Of a DNA stretch of 64,000 nt, positions 1 through 8,021 are shown in pieces (the stretch's first letter is position 1; each line of letters opens with the position of its first letter). Where the stretch lies: positions 4,276 to 68,275 of the forward strand of contig CAJUOQ010000006.1 of assembly GCA_910588235.1 (NCBI GenBank), given 5' to 3'. The position numbers were made by a program, and so were the translations under genes. Under the pieces are notes generated by a model, which searched no databases, was not told the DNA's origin, and worked only from the letters and a program-made list of their open reading frames with translations. Source of the DNA: an uncultured Atopostipes sp. (GTDB lineage Bacteria > Bacillota > Bacilli > Lactobacillales > Carnobacteriaceae_A).

Positions 1-624
1 TTGGCTAATTACTTACCGAAGTATTTGGAAATTGAACCAAGAGAAACAAAATTAAAAGTAGAGAAAACAGATAAACCTATTCTGACTGTGATTGGTAGTG
101 TAAATATCACTTCTAGAAACCAATTAGAGTATTTGTTAAAAATGGAAGATATTAATAGTTTTGAAGTTCAATCTGAACGTTTGGTTTCAGGAAAATGTGA
201 TCGAGATGATGAATTAGAATATATATATAATAGTATTATTAAAAGTTCTAGAAATGGTAAGAATACAGTAATTTATACATCTGGAGCTAAAGAAGATATC
301 AAAAAAGCGAGAGAAGCTGGAAGGAAAAGAGGACTGAATTATAATCAAGTGAGTAAAGAAATTGTAAATGCACTTGGAAAAGTAACAGCTAAATTATTAG
401 AGAAAAAAATATACAATGGTTTAATTGTGACTGGTGGAGACACATTAAAACAAGTTGCTGAACACTTAAATGTTAGTGGATTCCAACTCTTCGATGAATT
501 ACAGACGGGAGTACCTATTACACAATTTAAAGAAATTTCAAATTTTTATTGTGTAACTAAGGCTGGAGGATTTGGAAATGAAGAAGTGTTTGTAGCAGCT
601 AATAAAAAACTAAAAGGAGATTAA
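1..624 (+). CDS. Four-carbon acid sugar kinase (DUF1537), 3' part only
   Basis: The 207 residues match the C-terminal nucleotide-binding domain of the DUF1537/OtnK-DtnK family, which phosphorylates tetronates such as D-threonate or D-erythronate with ATP. The glycine-rich stretch VTGGDTLKQVAEHL near residues 142-155 and the closing KAGGFGNEE motif are typical of that domain. Full family members are about 420 residues, so the N-terminal half lies left of the window; the TTG at base 1 is simply an in-frame codon. The gene ends 2 bases before a PdxA-type dehydrogenase gene, the usual partner, which supports a tetronate catabolic operon. The exact substrate is not readable. Base composition is clearly more A+T-rich than after 3 kb. 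Confidence 0.85.
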   Translation: MANYLPKYLEIEPRETKLKVEKTDKPILTVIGSVNITSRNQLEYLLKMEDINSFEVQSERLVSGKCDRDDELEYIYNSIIKSSRNGKNTVIYTSGAKEDIKKAREAGRKRGLNYNQVSKEIVNALGKVTAKLLEKKIYNGLIVTGGDTLKQVAEHLNVSGFQLFDELQTGVPITQFKEISNFYCVTKAGGFGNEEVFVAANKKLKGD

Positions 625-626
625 TA

Positions 627-1646
627 ATGTCAAATAATAAACCAATTATAGGAATTACAATGGGTGATGCAAGTGGTATTGGTCCAGAAATAATTGTTAA
701 ATCATTTACACATAAAGAATTATTTGATAAAGCAAAACCAATAGTTATTGGAGATAAAAATATATTAGAAAGAGCTATAGATATAACAGGTGCCCCTGTA
801 GATATTGAAGTAATTACAGCAGAAGATATTAATAACTATACATTTGATGTAGGTGTTTTACCATTAATTGATTTAAATATACTTTCAAAAGACTTGGCTT
901 TTGGAAAAGTATCTGCTCAAGCTGGGGATGCTGCCTACAAATTTGTCGAGAAAGCTATTGATCTAGCTAAAGAAAAACAAATTGATGCAATTTGTACTGC
1001 ACCACTGAATAAAGAAGCTCTTCATTTAGGAGGCCATATGTACCCTGGGCACACTGAAATTCTAGCTGATTTAACAAATACAGAGGACTATTCTATGATG
1101 TTAATGTCTGGGAACTTAAGGGTCATTCATTTAACCACACATATGGGTTTAATTGAAGCAATAAAAAGCATTACGCCTGAAAGAACTTACAATGTTATTA
1201 AATTAGCACATGATACTTTAGTGAGATCTGGCAATAATAATCCAAAGATTGCTGTTTGTGGTATTAATCCTCATGCTGGAGAAAACGGTTTGTTTGGTGA
1301 AGGAGAAGAAGAAAAACAACTGCTACCAGGAATTGAAAAAGCTCAAAAAGAAGGAATTAATGTTGAAGGTCCTTTACCAGCTGACACACTATTTTTCAGA
1401 GCTGGACGCGGAGACTTTGATGTTGTAGTTGCTTGCTATCACGATCAAGGTCATACTCCTGTAAAAGTATTAGGAATTGATAATGGAGTAAACATAACTG
1501 TGGGGTTAAAAGGCGGAATTATAAGAACGTCAGTTGATCATGGAACAGCTTTTGATATTGCTGGTAAAAATTTAGCAACAGAACAAAGTATGTTATCGGC
1601 AATATATGCAGCAATTGACTTAGCACCAACAAATAACAATAAATAG
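627..1646 (+). CDS. PdxA-family 4-phospho-tetronate/4-hydroxythreonine-4-phosphate dehydrogenase
   Basis: This 339-residue protein is a full-length PdxA-family NAD-dependent oxidative decarboxylase. It starts with the family signature GDASGIGPEI and carries the metal-ligand histidine segments LTTHMG, NPHAGE and CYHDQGH, with the C-terminal TSVDHGTAFDIAG motif. An AAGGAGA site precedes the ATG. Classical PdxA acts in pyridoxal phosphate synthesis, but PdxA2 paralogues next to a DUF1537 kinase oxidise 4-phospho-D-threonate or -erythronate to dihydroxyacetone phosphate. The flanking kinase and a KdgT-type permease make the catabolic role much more likely; this is inference from context. Confidence 0.88.
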   Translation: MSNNKPIIGITMGDASGIGPEIIVKSFTHKELFDKAKPIVIGDKNILERAIDITGAPVDIEVITAEDINNYTFDVGVLPLIDLNILSKDLAFGKVSAQAGDAAYKFVEKAIDLAKEKQIDAICTAPLNKEALHLGGHMYPGHTEILADLTNTEDYSMMLMSGNLRVIHLTTHMGLIEAIKSITPERTYNVIKLAHDTLVRSGNNNPKIAVCGINPHAGENGLFGEGEEEKQLLPGIEKAQKEGINVEGPLPADTLFFRAGRGDFDVVVACYHDQGHTPVKVLGIDNGVNITVGLKGGIIRTSVDHGTAFDIAGKNLATEQSMLSAIYAAIDLAPTNNNK

Positions 1647-1662
1647 ATTAGGAGAGATTGTA

Positions 1663-2613
1663 TTGATAAGTAAGTATGTAAACAAGATCCCTGGTGGCAA
1701 TATGGTCGTTCCTTTAATAATAGGAGCACTCATTAATTCTTTTTTTCCAGAGGTGTTAGATATTGGGGGATTTACAACAGGATTAGCACGTGGATCTGAT
1801 GCGTTATTAGGTGCATTTCTAGTCTGTATTGGAGCAAGCTTAAATTTAAAAGGAGCGGCTAGTTCACTAAAAATAGGTGGAGTAATTACTATCACTAAGT
1901 TTATTGTAGGGATAGCTTTAGGATTAATAATTTCTATGCTTTTTGGAGATAATTTCTTAGGAATTTCTTCATTAGCTATGATTGGCGCATCAACAAATGC
2001 TAATGGTGGATTATTTTCTGCTTTGGCTGGAACATATGGTAATGAGAAAGAAGTTGGAGCATTACCATTAGTTTCCTTAACAGATGGTCCATTCTTCACT
2101 ATGATTGCAATTGGAGCAGCTGGTATTGCTTCAATCCCTATTGCTGGTTTGATATCGGTAGTTATACCTATCGCTATAGGGATGATTTTAGGCGCTTTAG
2201 ATAAAAATATTAAAAAATCTTTAACCAATATAAGTCCTATACTAATACCTTTTTTCTCATTTGCATTAGGGACGGGCATCGACTTGAGAACATTGTTTGA
2301 AGCTGGATTATCTGGTGTTTTATTAGGATTAATCGTTACATTTGTTATTGGTTTTTTCACAATTCTTACCGACAAGTTAACAGGTGGTACAGGAGTGGCT
2401 GGCGCAGCTACCTCAAGTACAGCTGGAAATGCTGTTGGTACACCTGCTGCCATTGCTTCAGCGGATCCATCAATGGTTAATATAGCAAATGTTGCTACAC
2501 CCCAAATAGCAGCATCAGTGATTACTACAGCAATTTGTACACCTATATTGACTAATTACATTGCAAAAAGAAATGAGAAAGAGAATGAAAAAAGCAAGAC
2601 AATCGAGACTTGA
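1663..2613 (+). CDS. 2-keto-3-deoxygluconate permease (KdgT) family transporter
   Basis: This 316-residue polytopic membrane protein resembles the KdgT family of 2-keto-3-deoxygluconate:H+ symporters (about 10 hydrophobic segments, glycine-rich stretches such as GASTNANGGLFSALAGTYG and TGGTGVAGAATSSTAGNAVG). Translation most likely starts at TTG 1663, because GGAGAG lies 6 bases upstream and the protein then begins MISKYVNKIPGG. Coming directly after a tetronate kinase and a PdxA-type dehydrogenase, it is probably the uptake system for the same acid sugar rather than for ketodeoxygluconate itself. It is the last gene of the operon and is followed by an intrinsic terminator. Confidence 0.87.
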   Translation: MISKYVNKIPGGNMVVPLIIGALINSFFPEVLDIGGFTTGLARGSDALLGAFLVCIGASLNLKGAASSLKIGGVITITKFIVGIALGLIISMLFGDNFLGISSLAMIGASTNANGGLFSALAGTYGNEKEVGALPLVSLTDGPFFTMIAIGAAGIASIPIAGLISVVIPIAIGMILGALDKNIKKSLTNISPILIPFFSFALGTGIDLRTLFEAGLSGVLLGLIVTFVIGFFTILTDKLTGGTGVAGAATSSTAGNAVGTPAAIASADPSMVNIANVATPQIAASVITTAICTPILTNYIAKRNEKENEKSKTIET

Positions 2614-2750
2614 TTATAGATATAGGACATAATCAACTAAACTATAAAATATTGAGTTAATTTAGCCATTGTATGTAAGCGTTATTTTAATGTGATAAAT
2701 AAAATATAGACTATAATTATTGAAAGACTACAATTCTTTAAACTAAATAA

Positions 2751-2796
2751 AAACCCACAATTTTTATCCAGTAATAGATAAAAATTGTGGGTTTTT
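2751..2796 (+). terminator. Intrinsic terminator of the tetronate operon
   Basis: The arms AAACCCACAATTTTTATC and GATAAAAATTGTGGGTTT are perfectly complementary, with an 8-base loop and a run of T at the 3' end. It closes the DUF1537-PdxA-KdgT operon. Confidence 0.9.
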
Positions 2797-3110
2797 AATT
2801 TGATTATTAGAAAAATATATAAGCAGTTATAAAAGTTTACTAAAATGATACTTTATAATATAATTTAGAAAAGAAATATCCTTTCTTATTTTCTAAATTT
2901 AAATTAAATATTATTTATTTCGAACATACGCAACGATTCTCAACACTTCTTCATTAATCTAATGTAAGCGCAATCTAATATAAAATTACATAGCTTCAAT
3001 TAGTCGACAAAAATAGATGAAAGGAGGACATGAACCAACAGAACTGGTTGAAGTAATTTCAAGGAAGAGCGATGAAAGTCGTTCGGACTTACATTAGAGG
3101 AGTGTTTGAA
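2797..3110. other. Gap between operons, with a 26-codon open frame that may be a gene remnant
   Basis: The left part stays very A+T-rich. From about 3017 the composition changes to that of the rest of the window. An open frame at 3017-3096 (ATG to TAG, 26 codons, beginning MKGGHEPTELVEVIS) has a stop codon immediately before its ATG and no convincing ribosome site of its own. It ends 14 bases before the EIIC start, as an upstream operon gene would. It may be the 3' tail of a lost gene, but I cannot identify a family. A sequence resembling a CcpA site with two departures from consensus (TGTAAGCGCAATCT, 2963-2976) lies upstream. Confidence 0.3.
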
Positions 3111-4547
3111 ATGGATAATTTAACTTCGTGGCTCGAACGTTATATTTTACCGCTGGCGATCAAAATCGGTTCACAAAAACACTTAGTAGCTTTACGAGAT
3201 GCCTTTATTGGGACATTGCCAGCGACGTTGGCCGGTTCTGTGGCGGTTATGATTAATGCGATCTTACGGGATTTACCGCCACAGTTTATTGACGGCTATG
3301 ACGGAAGTACTGTGCCGGTGATTAGCCAAATTATCGAAATTAATGGCTACGTCTGGAATGGAACTCTTGCGATTGCGGGATTAATTTTCATTTTTTCTTG
3401 GGGTTATAACTTAGCACGCGCCTATAAAGTGAACGACTTAGCGGGAGGAATTGTTGCAACAGCGGCGGCCATCGCGGGTATTCGCTTTTCTTTCGCAGGA
3501 ACGGTGGAAGGAGTCAATTTAGATCCTGGCACGATTGATGTTTTAAATGAAGCAGGCTGGGAAGCGACCGCGGATAGTGTAACCGCTAATGGTTGGGGCT
3601 GGCTGCCACTCAGCAGTTTGGATGGAAATTTTTATTTCACGGCAATGATTATTGGTTTTGTGGCGACGATGATTTACATTAAATTGATGCAGGCCGAGAT
3701 TACGATTAAACTGCCGGAGTCCGTACCGCCCGCTGTTTCAAAAGCTTTTGCCTCCATTATTCCGGCAACCGTTGCACTTTATGTGACAGGGATTTTTTAC
3801 TGGCTCTTTTCGCGTGTCGTGCCGGACTTAACCTTTCTGGAATGGCTGCAAGAAACGATCGCTTTACCGCTTTTAGGGATGTCTCAAGGATTTGGAGCCG
3901 TCGCGATCTCCGCCTTGTTTGTGCAGCTGTTTTGGTTCTTTGGGATTCACGGACCGAATGTCTTAGCTCCAATTTTAGAAGGGGTTTTTGGAGTGGCGCA
4001 ATTGACGAACGTAAATTTATTCCAAGAAGGGGGCTCGGCCTTAGTGTTAGAGGAAGGCTATACTTGGGTGCGGGGTTCTTTTGATGCTTATGCTTGGTTT
4101 GGCGGTTCTGGTGGGACCATTGTGATGGTGTTGGCAATTTTATTGTTCTCAAAACGTGAAGAGTACCAAACGGTCGCGAAACTATCGGTCGGTCCCGGCA
4201 TCTTTAATATTAATGAACCGGTTCTATTTGGTTTACCAGTAGTTTTGAATCCTATTTTATTTATACCGTTTATTTTAACCCCTGTGATTTCGGTCGGGAT
4301 TGGCTATTTTGCGACGGTCTTTGGTTTAGTGAATCCTGTTTCGCAACAAGTCGCTTGGGTGACTCCACCGCTCTTAATGTCTTTCCTAGCGACAGGGGCT
4401 GACTGGCGCGCCCCGATTGTGACGTTAGTGGCGATGGTGGTTTCTTTCTTAACTTGGATTCCATTTATCATCTCGGCAAATAAAATGGTACCTATCTCAG
4501 CCGAAGAAGCGGCGGAAGAAGAGACGGGTGATGATTATGAAGATTGA
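3111..4547 (+). CDS. PTS sugar transporter EIIC, lactose/cellobiose family
   Basis: This 478-residue integral membrane protein is a phosphotransferase-system IIC component of the lactose/cellobiose/diacetylchitobiose family (CelB-like), which moves a beta-glucoside across the membrane while it is phosphorylated by a IIB protein. The start MDNLTSWLERYILPLAIKIGSQKHLVALRDAF is diagnostic for the family, shown here in part, as is FFGIHGPNVLAPI and the NINEPVLFGLPVVLNP signature. An upstream ATG at 3072 would add 13 residues, but homologues begin at 3111, where GAGGAG stands 8-9 bases upstream. No IIA, IIB or phospho-glycosidase gene is nearby, so partner subunits must be encoded elsewhere. A DUF3284 gene follows and overlaps its end. 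Confidence 0.92.
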   Translation: MDNLTSWLERYILPLAIKIGSQKHLVALRDAFIGTLPATLAGSVAVMINAILRDLPPQFIDGYDGSTVPVISQIIEINGYVWNGTLAIAGLIFIFSWGYNLARAYKVNDLAGGIVATAAAIAGIRFSFAGTVEGVNLDPGTIDVLNEAGWEATADSVTANGWGWLPLSSLDGNFYFTAMIIGFVATMIYIKLMQAEITIKLPESVPPAVSKAFASIIPATVALYVTGIFYWLFSRVVPDLTFLEWLQETIALPLLGMSQGFGAVAISALFVQLFWFFGIHGPNVLAPILEGVFGVAQLTNVNLFQEGGSALVLEEGYTWVRGSFDAYAWFGGSGGTIVMVLAILLFSKREEYQTVAKLSVGPGIFNINEPVLFGLPVVLNPILFIPFILTPVISVGIGYFATVFGLVNPVSQQVAWVTPPLLMSFLATGADWRAPIVTLVAMVVSFLTWIPFIISANKMVPISAEEAAEEETGDDYED

Positions 4548-4956
4548 GCGAACAATGAAGCTTTCGGCGGCAGCACTCTTTGAGATTTTAGAGCGCTCGA
4601 TTCAAACAGATATTTATACACACACGAAGCAGTCTTTAAATACAGAAAATTTTGAAGGTTTTGAGTACATTAAATATTTTGCGAACGGGGATCAAGCCCT
4701 TATTCGGATCGATCAATACGATCCAGCACAGACGTATTACTACAGTACACATACGGATAAAAATCGCATTCTTGTAAAATATGAGATCCAACCGGTGGAT
4801 GAAAAAAGCTGCGTTCTCCATTATACAGAAGAAATTGATTCGCACGGTTTTTTACAGAAAATCAATGATACATTGGTCGGTTATATCTGGGGTTACCTGA
4901 AAAAGAAAAGATTCCATGAAATGCTGCGACAAATGGAAAATCTTTCTGACCAATGA
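4537..4956 (+). CDS. DUF3284 domain protein
   Basis: This is a 139-residue protein of the DUF3284 family, often found beside cellobiose-type PTS genes in Lactobacillales; its function is unknown. The fold looks like a small START/SRPBCC-type alpha-beta domain (inference), with a C-terminal GYIWGYLKKKRFHEML helix. In-frame alternative starts are GTG 4528 and ATG 4531; I choose ATG 4537 because the family begins with MKI-like sequence. The reading frame overlaps the end of the EIIC gene, so the two are co-translated. Confidence 0.8.
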   Translation: MKIERTMKLSAAALFEILERSIQTDIYTHTKQSLNTENFEGFEYIKYFANGDQALIRIDQYDPAQTYYYSTHTDKNRILVKYEIQPVDEKSCVLHYTEEIDSHGFLQKINDTLVGYIWGYLKKKRFHEMLRQMENLSDQ

Positions 4957-4965
4957 AACTGGAGT

Positions 4966-5012
4966 AAAACTTCCACTGATTGAGGAGAATATAAAGAGGT
5001 GGGAGTTTTTGT
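4966..5012 (+). terminator. Probable terminator after EIIC-DUF3284
   Basis: AAAACTTCCAC pairs with GTGGGAGTTTT (one G-T pair) across a 24-base loop, and a T-rich run follows. Confidence 0.6.
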
Positions 5013-5194
5013 TTTTGTTCCTTAGATCCTGTAGAGTTATTCGTATAAATAACGAAAAATGAGTGTCTGAACATGGAATTGAAACAAATTGTTATAATTT
5101 CTAATAAAACTGTCACTTATTTTTCATGAAAGTGATGTAAAATAGAAGAGCAAGCTTCTTTTGAAGCGTAGTTCATCGAAAGTAGTGAAAACAA

Positions 5195-6193
5195 ATGAGT
5201 GCAAGATATGAAAAGTTTGATATTCTTCGTGGCTTGGCCATTGTGGGCGTGATTTTGATCCATATTACCGCACCACTCGCAACAGATGATGATGTGTTAG
5301 CGATTGTGGTGAATCAAATCTCAAGATTCGCTGTGCCCGTTTATTTTATTTTATCCGGCTGGGGCTTAACGATTGCCGATAGTTATAAAAGAAGCGCAAG
5401 TTACGGGGATTTCTTAAAAAAGAGGTTTCTAGGTATTTTCCCGCAATACTTCCTATGGAATATTATCTATTTAGTTTACACGGATGTGTGGAATATTCCG
5501 GGAGATTTAAGTTGGGGAATGCTTTATGACATCGCTAAAAGTTTACTGATGGGAACCATTTATAATCATTTATATTTTGTTCCAGTTATTTTAATTTTTT
5601 ATATGGCTTATCCGCTTCTTTTAAAAATTGCCAACAAATATGGCATCATGATCTCCTTAGTCATTACGATGTTGAGTCAAGTTTCGGATCTATGGATTGA
5701 GCACGAATATTTTTATATGAATAAAAATGTTTTTAATTGGCTCTTCTTTTTTATTTTTGGTGTTTGGTTGGCTAAAAATTTCACTGAAAAAGTGCAATAC
5801 GTGCAAAAATACAAAGTGCCTATTATGTTAGGGGCGCTAGTGACGATGATGATGGTTATTTTTACCCCTTTCGTTGTCGGTGGGGTATTTGATTATAATT
5901 TAGCGCTTGCTTCCACGCGGCCGTCGGTTATTTTTTATTCGTTGATGGTGGTGTTATTGATAATGGTTGTTCCTTTTAGAAATGAGCGTTTGAATCCTAT
6001 TTTCTTAACATTAAGTAAGTATTCTTTTTATATTTACTTGAGCCATTATCTATTCGTAGATTTCTTACGTACGAGCTATGTAAATGCCGGCTTGCATCTC
6101 AATACCGTAATCTACATTCTCTTGTTTTTACTGCTCGTCACTTTAGCTTCTTTAGCCGTGGGTGTGGTTACAAGAAAAATAGAGCAGCGGTAA
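5195..6193 (+). CDS. Acyltransferase family 3 membrane protein
   Basis: This 332-residue polytopic protein belongs to the acyltransferase-3 family (OafA/WecH/OatA N-terminal type), which O-acetylates cell-surface glycans or similar acceptors. The N-terminal FDILRGLAIVGVILIH holds the conserved histidine after the first membrane helix, and about ten hydrophobic helices follow. There is no C-terminal SGNH domain, so it is the membrane domain alone. The Shine-Dalgarno is weak. It stands alone between two terminators; the substrate is unknown. Confidence 0.85.
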   Translation: MSARYEKFDILRGLAIVGVILIHITAPLATDDDVLAIVVNQISRFAVPVYFILSGWGLTIADSYKRSASYGDFLKKRFLGIFPQYFLWNIIYLVYTDVWNIPGDLSWGMLYDIAKSLLMGTIYNHLYFVPVILIFYMAYPLLLKIANKYGIMISLVITMLSQVSDLWIEHEYFYMNKNVFNWLFFFIFGVWLAKNFTEKVQYVQKYKVPIMLGALVTMMMVIFTPFVVGGVFDYNLALASTRPSVIFYSLMVVLLIMVVPFRNERLNPIFLTLSKYSFYIYLSHYLFVDFLRTSYVNAGLHLNTVIYILLFLLLVTLASLAVGVVTRKIEQR

Positions 6194-6236
6194 AACGTTG
6201 CGTACATAAAAAATGAATTCAGAAGAGTGAGAGAGT

Positions 6237-6268
6237 TAGGGGTTAGCGAACATGCTAGCCTCTTTTTT
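6237..6268 (+). terminator. Terminator after the acyltransferase gene
   Basis: GGTTAGC and GCTAGCC (extended by AG/CT) form a hairpin with a short loop followed by a T6 run. Confidence 0.8.
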
Positions 6269-6339
6269 AATGGGTATTTCATTCCTCTCACCCGTTATTT
6301 CTGATACGCTAATGCTATCAGGCAGAAAGGATGGATAGG

Positions 6340-6960
6340 ATGAAGAAAAAGAAATTATTTCAATCCGTTAGTTTAGGTCTTATGGTTTTATTTTCTGTAG
6401 TACTTGTCGCTTGTGGACGCGATGTTTCGACAGTAGAGGATGCTTTAGAGGGGCATTGGACCGTAGAAGATGCGCGGATGAATGGGGAACCGCTGGAAGA
6501 GGCGTTGGATCAATATGAGGAGTTATTGGATATTGATTCCGAGGCCATCACGAGCACAGAAGAGGGACAGACGGAAATTGCCCTTGATTTTTATTATCAA
6601 GAAGGCAACTTAACGATTGTCAATAATCAAGGCGAACAAACCGTGTTTCCTAGCGAAGTGATCAACCGCGATGAGGAAAATAATACCCTTGTTTTAGAAC
6701 ATGTGATGGACGAAGAACAAGGATCCATCAAGTTAAATGAAGAAGTTACTTTTGCCGATGAAGAACGGGAATCGTTGACTTCTCATATAAGTATAACGGA
6801 TATCAAACTGGAAGAAGAAGAACCGTCAGAAGAAAGATCCGGCTTAGATGAAGAACTGTATCAGTTCGGACAAGAGTTTGCGCTCGAAATTTTTCGAAAC
6901 ATCAATCTTGAGTTTGATTTAAACTATGTGGACGACGAAGAAGCGCCGACTGCCGAATAG
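6340..6960 (+). CDS. Putative lipoprotein of unknown function
   Basis: This 206-residue protein has a charged start (MKKKKLFQSV), one hydrophobic helix and the lipobox LVAC around residue 24, so it is predicted to be a diacylglycerol-anchored surface lipoprotein. The mature part is very acidic and begins with a segment (DALEGHWTVEDARMNGEPL) like the short beta-rich domains of other Firmicutes lipoproteins. I do not recognise a family. ATG 6331 is possible, but GAAAGG sits 9 bases before ATG 6340 and directly abuts 6331. It is a single-gene unit ending at a bidirectional terminator. Confidence 0.75.
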   Translation: MKKKKLFQSVSLGLMVLFSVVLVACGRDVSTVEDALEGHWTVEDARMNGEPLEEALDQYEELLDIDSEAITSTEEGQTEIALDFYYQEGNLTIVNNQGEQTVFPSEVINRDEENNTLVLEHVMDEEQGSIKLNEEVTFADEERESLTSHISITDIKLEEEEPSEERSGLDEELYQFGQEFALEIFRNINLEFDLNYVDDEEAPTAE

Positions 6961-7008
6961 TTGAAGCTGTCGTCGCGTTTCATTCAGTAATATTTTTATA
7001 AAAGAAAG

Positions 7009-7049
7009 AATCCAGAAGGCTGTGGTGACACAAGCACTTCTGGATTTTT
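7009..7049. terminator. Bidirectional terminator
   Basis: AATCCAGAAG pairs with CTTCTGGATT, with T-rich flanks on the plus strand. It lies between the converging lipoprotein and HAD genes and can serve both. Confidence 0.8.
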
Positions 7050-7057
7050 GTTTGTCG

Positions 7058-7708
7058 TTATTCGTTTAATTCCGTAAGTAATTCGTCGAGGTTAAAATTG
7101 ACAAAGTCATCCAGCACGACATCCGCTTGGGAGAGGTCCTGCACGCCCGAATTGGGATTATCTAAAGCCACACATTGCATGCCCGCTTCTTTCGCCGCGG
7201 CTACACCGTTTGCGGCATCTTCAAAGACCAAACACTCAGTGGGTTCAATTCCCATGACTTCCGCTGTGTGGAGAAAGATTTCTGGATGCGGTTTGCCGTG
7301 GGTAATATCTTCGCCACTCATCGTGACGTCAAAATAGTCGCCTAAAGAAAATTGATCGACAATATGATCGACCGTTTTTCGATTGTTGGAAGAAGCTAAA
7401 GCTAGACGATAACCCGCCTCATCAAAAGCTTTTAATACGTCTAGAAAATGATCGACGAGAGGGACCTGTTGGATTTCTTCCATAAATCTTTGCTTCTTGG
7501 TCGCAATTAAGTCCTCCACGCTCGGTTCTAAATCATACATTTCTTTGAAATGAGACCACATATAGTCATCCGTCGTTCCCACAAACTTTAAGTACTCCTC
7601 CGTCGAAATGGAACCGCCAAGTTCTTCTAACATTTCAATTTCTAATCTTTGGTGGACGGGTTCACTGTCAATAATGACGCCATCCATATCAAATATCACT
7701 GCTTGCAC
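7058..7708 (-). CDS. HAD-superfamily phosphatase, beta-phosphoglucomutase-like
   Basis: This 216-residue HAD subfamily IA hydrolase has the nucleophile motif DMDGVIIDS at residues 8-16, a helical cap, motif II LASSN, the conserved lysine in HGKPHPE and motif IV FEDAANGVAAAKEAG. These are the hallmarks of beta-phosphoglucomutase-like and sugar-phosphate phosphatases. The GTG start at 7708 has GAGG about 9 bases upstream. The second nucleophile-loop aspartate is present, so it should be active. It is not beside a maltose or trehalose phosphorylase, so a true phosphoglucomutase role is not supported; a sugar-phosphate phosphatase is the safer call. Confidence 0.85.
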   Translation of the reverse strand: MQAVIFDMDGVIIDSEPVHQRLEIEMLEELGGSISTEEYLKFVGTTDDYMWSHFKEMYDLEPSVEDLIATKKQRFMEEIQQVPLVDHFLDVLKAFDEAGYRLALASSNNRKTVDHIVDQFSLGDYFDVTMSGEDITHGKPHPEIFLHTAEVMGIEPTECLVFEDAANGVAAAKEAGMQCVALDNPNSGVQDLSQADVVLDDFVNFNLDELLTELNE

Positions 7709-7910
7709 TCTTTTTCCTCTTTTCTTTTTTGATTTTACATTTTTTTGAATCCTATATTTCGTTTTTGGAGCTGCTGATACCTAGCATATCATGAAAGTGG
7801 TAACGGTAGAAATATATTGCTAATTTTGAAGGAGGGACTTTTTCATAAAAAATATCTGTAAGAGGTGAATAAAGGAAAAATTTCGGAGAGTAAGCAACCG
7901 GTCCATTCCG

Positions 7911-7939
7911 TTGACAACGTTTACAGGGAGGCCTATAAT
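7911..7939 (+). promoter_or_regulatory. SigmaA promoter overlapped by a CcpA (cre) site
   Basis: TTGACA (7911-7916), a 17-base spacer and TATAAT (7934-7939) form a consensus promoter for the binding-protein gene. TGACAACGTTTACA at 7912-7925 fits the cre consensus TGWNANCGNTNWCA at every defined position, so CcpA repression of this promoter is likely. Confidence 0.85.
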
Positions 7940-8021
7940 CTATTTTATAGAACTTCATTCTCCTTTTGGAAGAGGCGTTCACCAGGCTTTATACATAGGG
8001 TCCTTAAGGAGGAGAAAAATT

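Noticed and set aside
1620..2453. 277-codon minus-strand open frame opposite the KdgT-type permease
   Set aside because: It mirrors the codons of the transporter gene (Pro/Ile/Asn-rich shadow) and has no family features.
2674..2687. Near-cre sequence TGTAAGCGTTATTT
   Set aside because: It lies after the last gene of the tetronate operon and before its terminator, and lacks the closing CA, so a regulatory role is unlikely.
3030..3056. Tiny open frame MNQQNWLK after a strong AAGGAGG
   Set aside because: Only 2 bases separate the AAGGAGG from the ATG, too close for normal initiation, and an 8-codon peptide shows no codon pattern that would suggest an attenuator.
3757..4152. 131-codon open frame antisense to the PTS EIIC gene
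   Set aside because: It is an antisense shadow within a strongly conserved gene, with low-complexity basic composition and no ribosome site.
7911..8021. N-terminal extension of the binding-protein frame from TTG 7911
   Set aside because: The start codon is part of the -35 hexamer and the -10 lies inside the extension; a strong ribosome site and signal peptide place the start at 8022.
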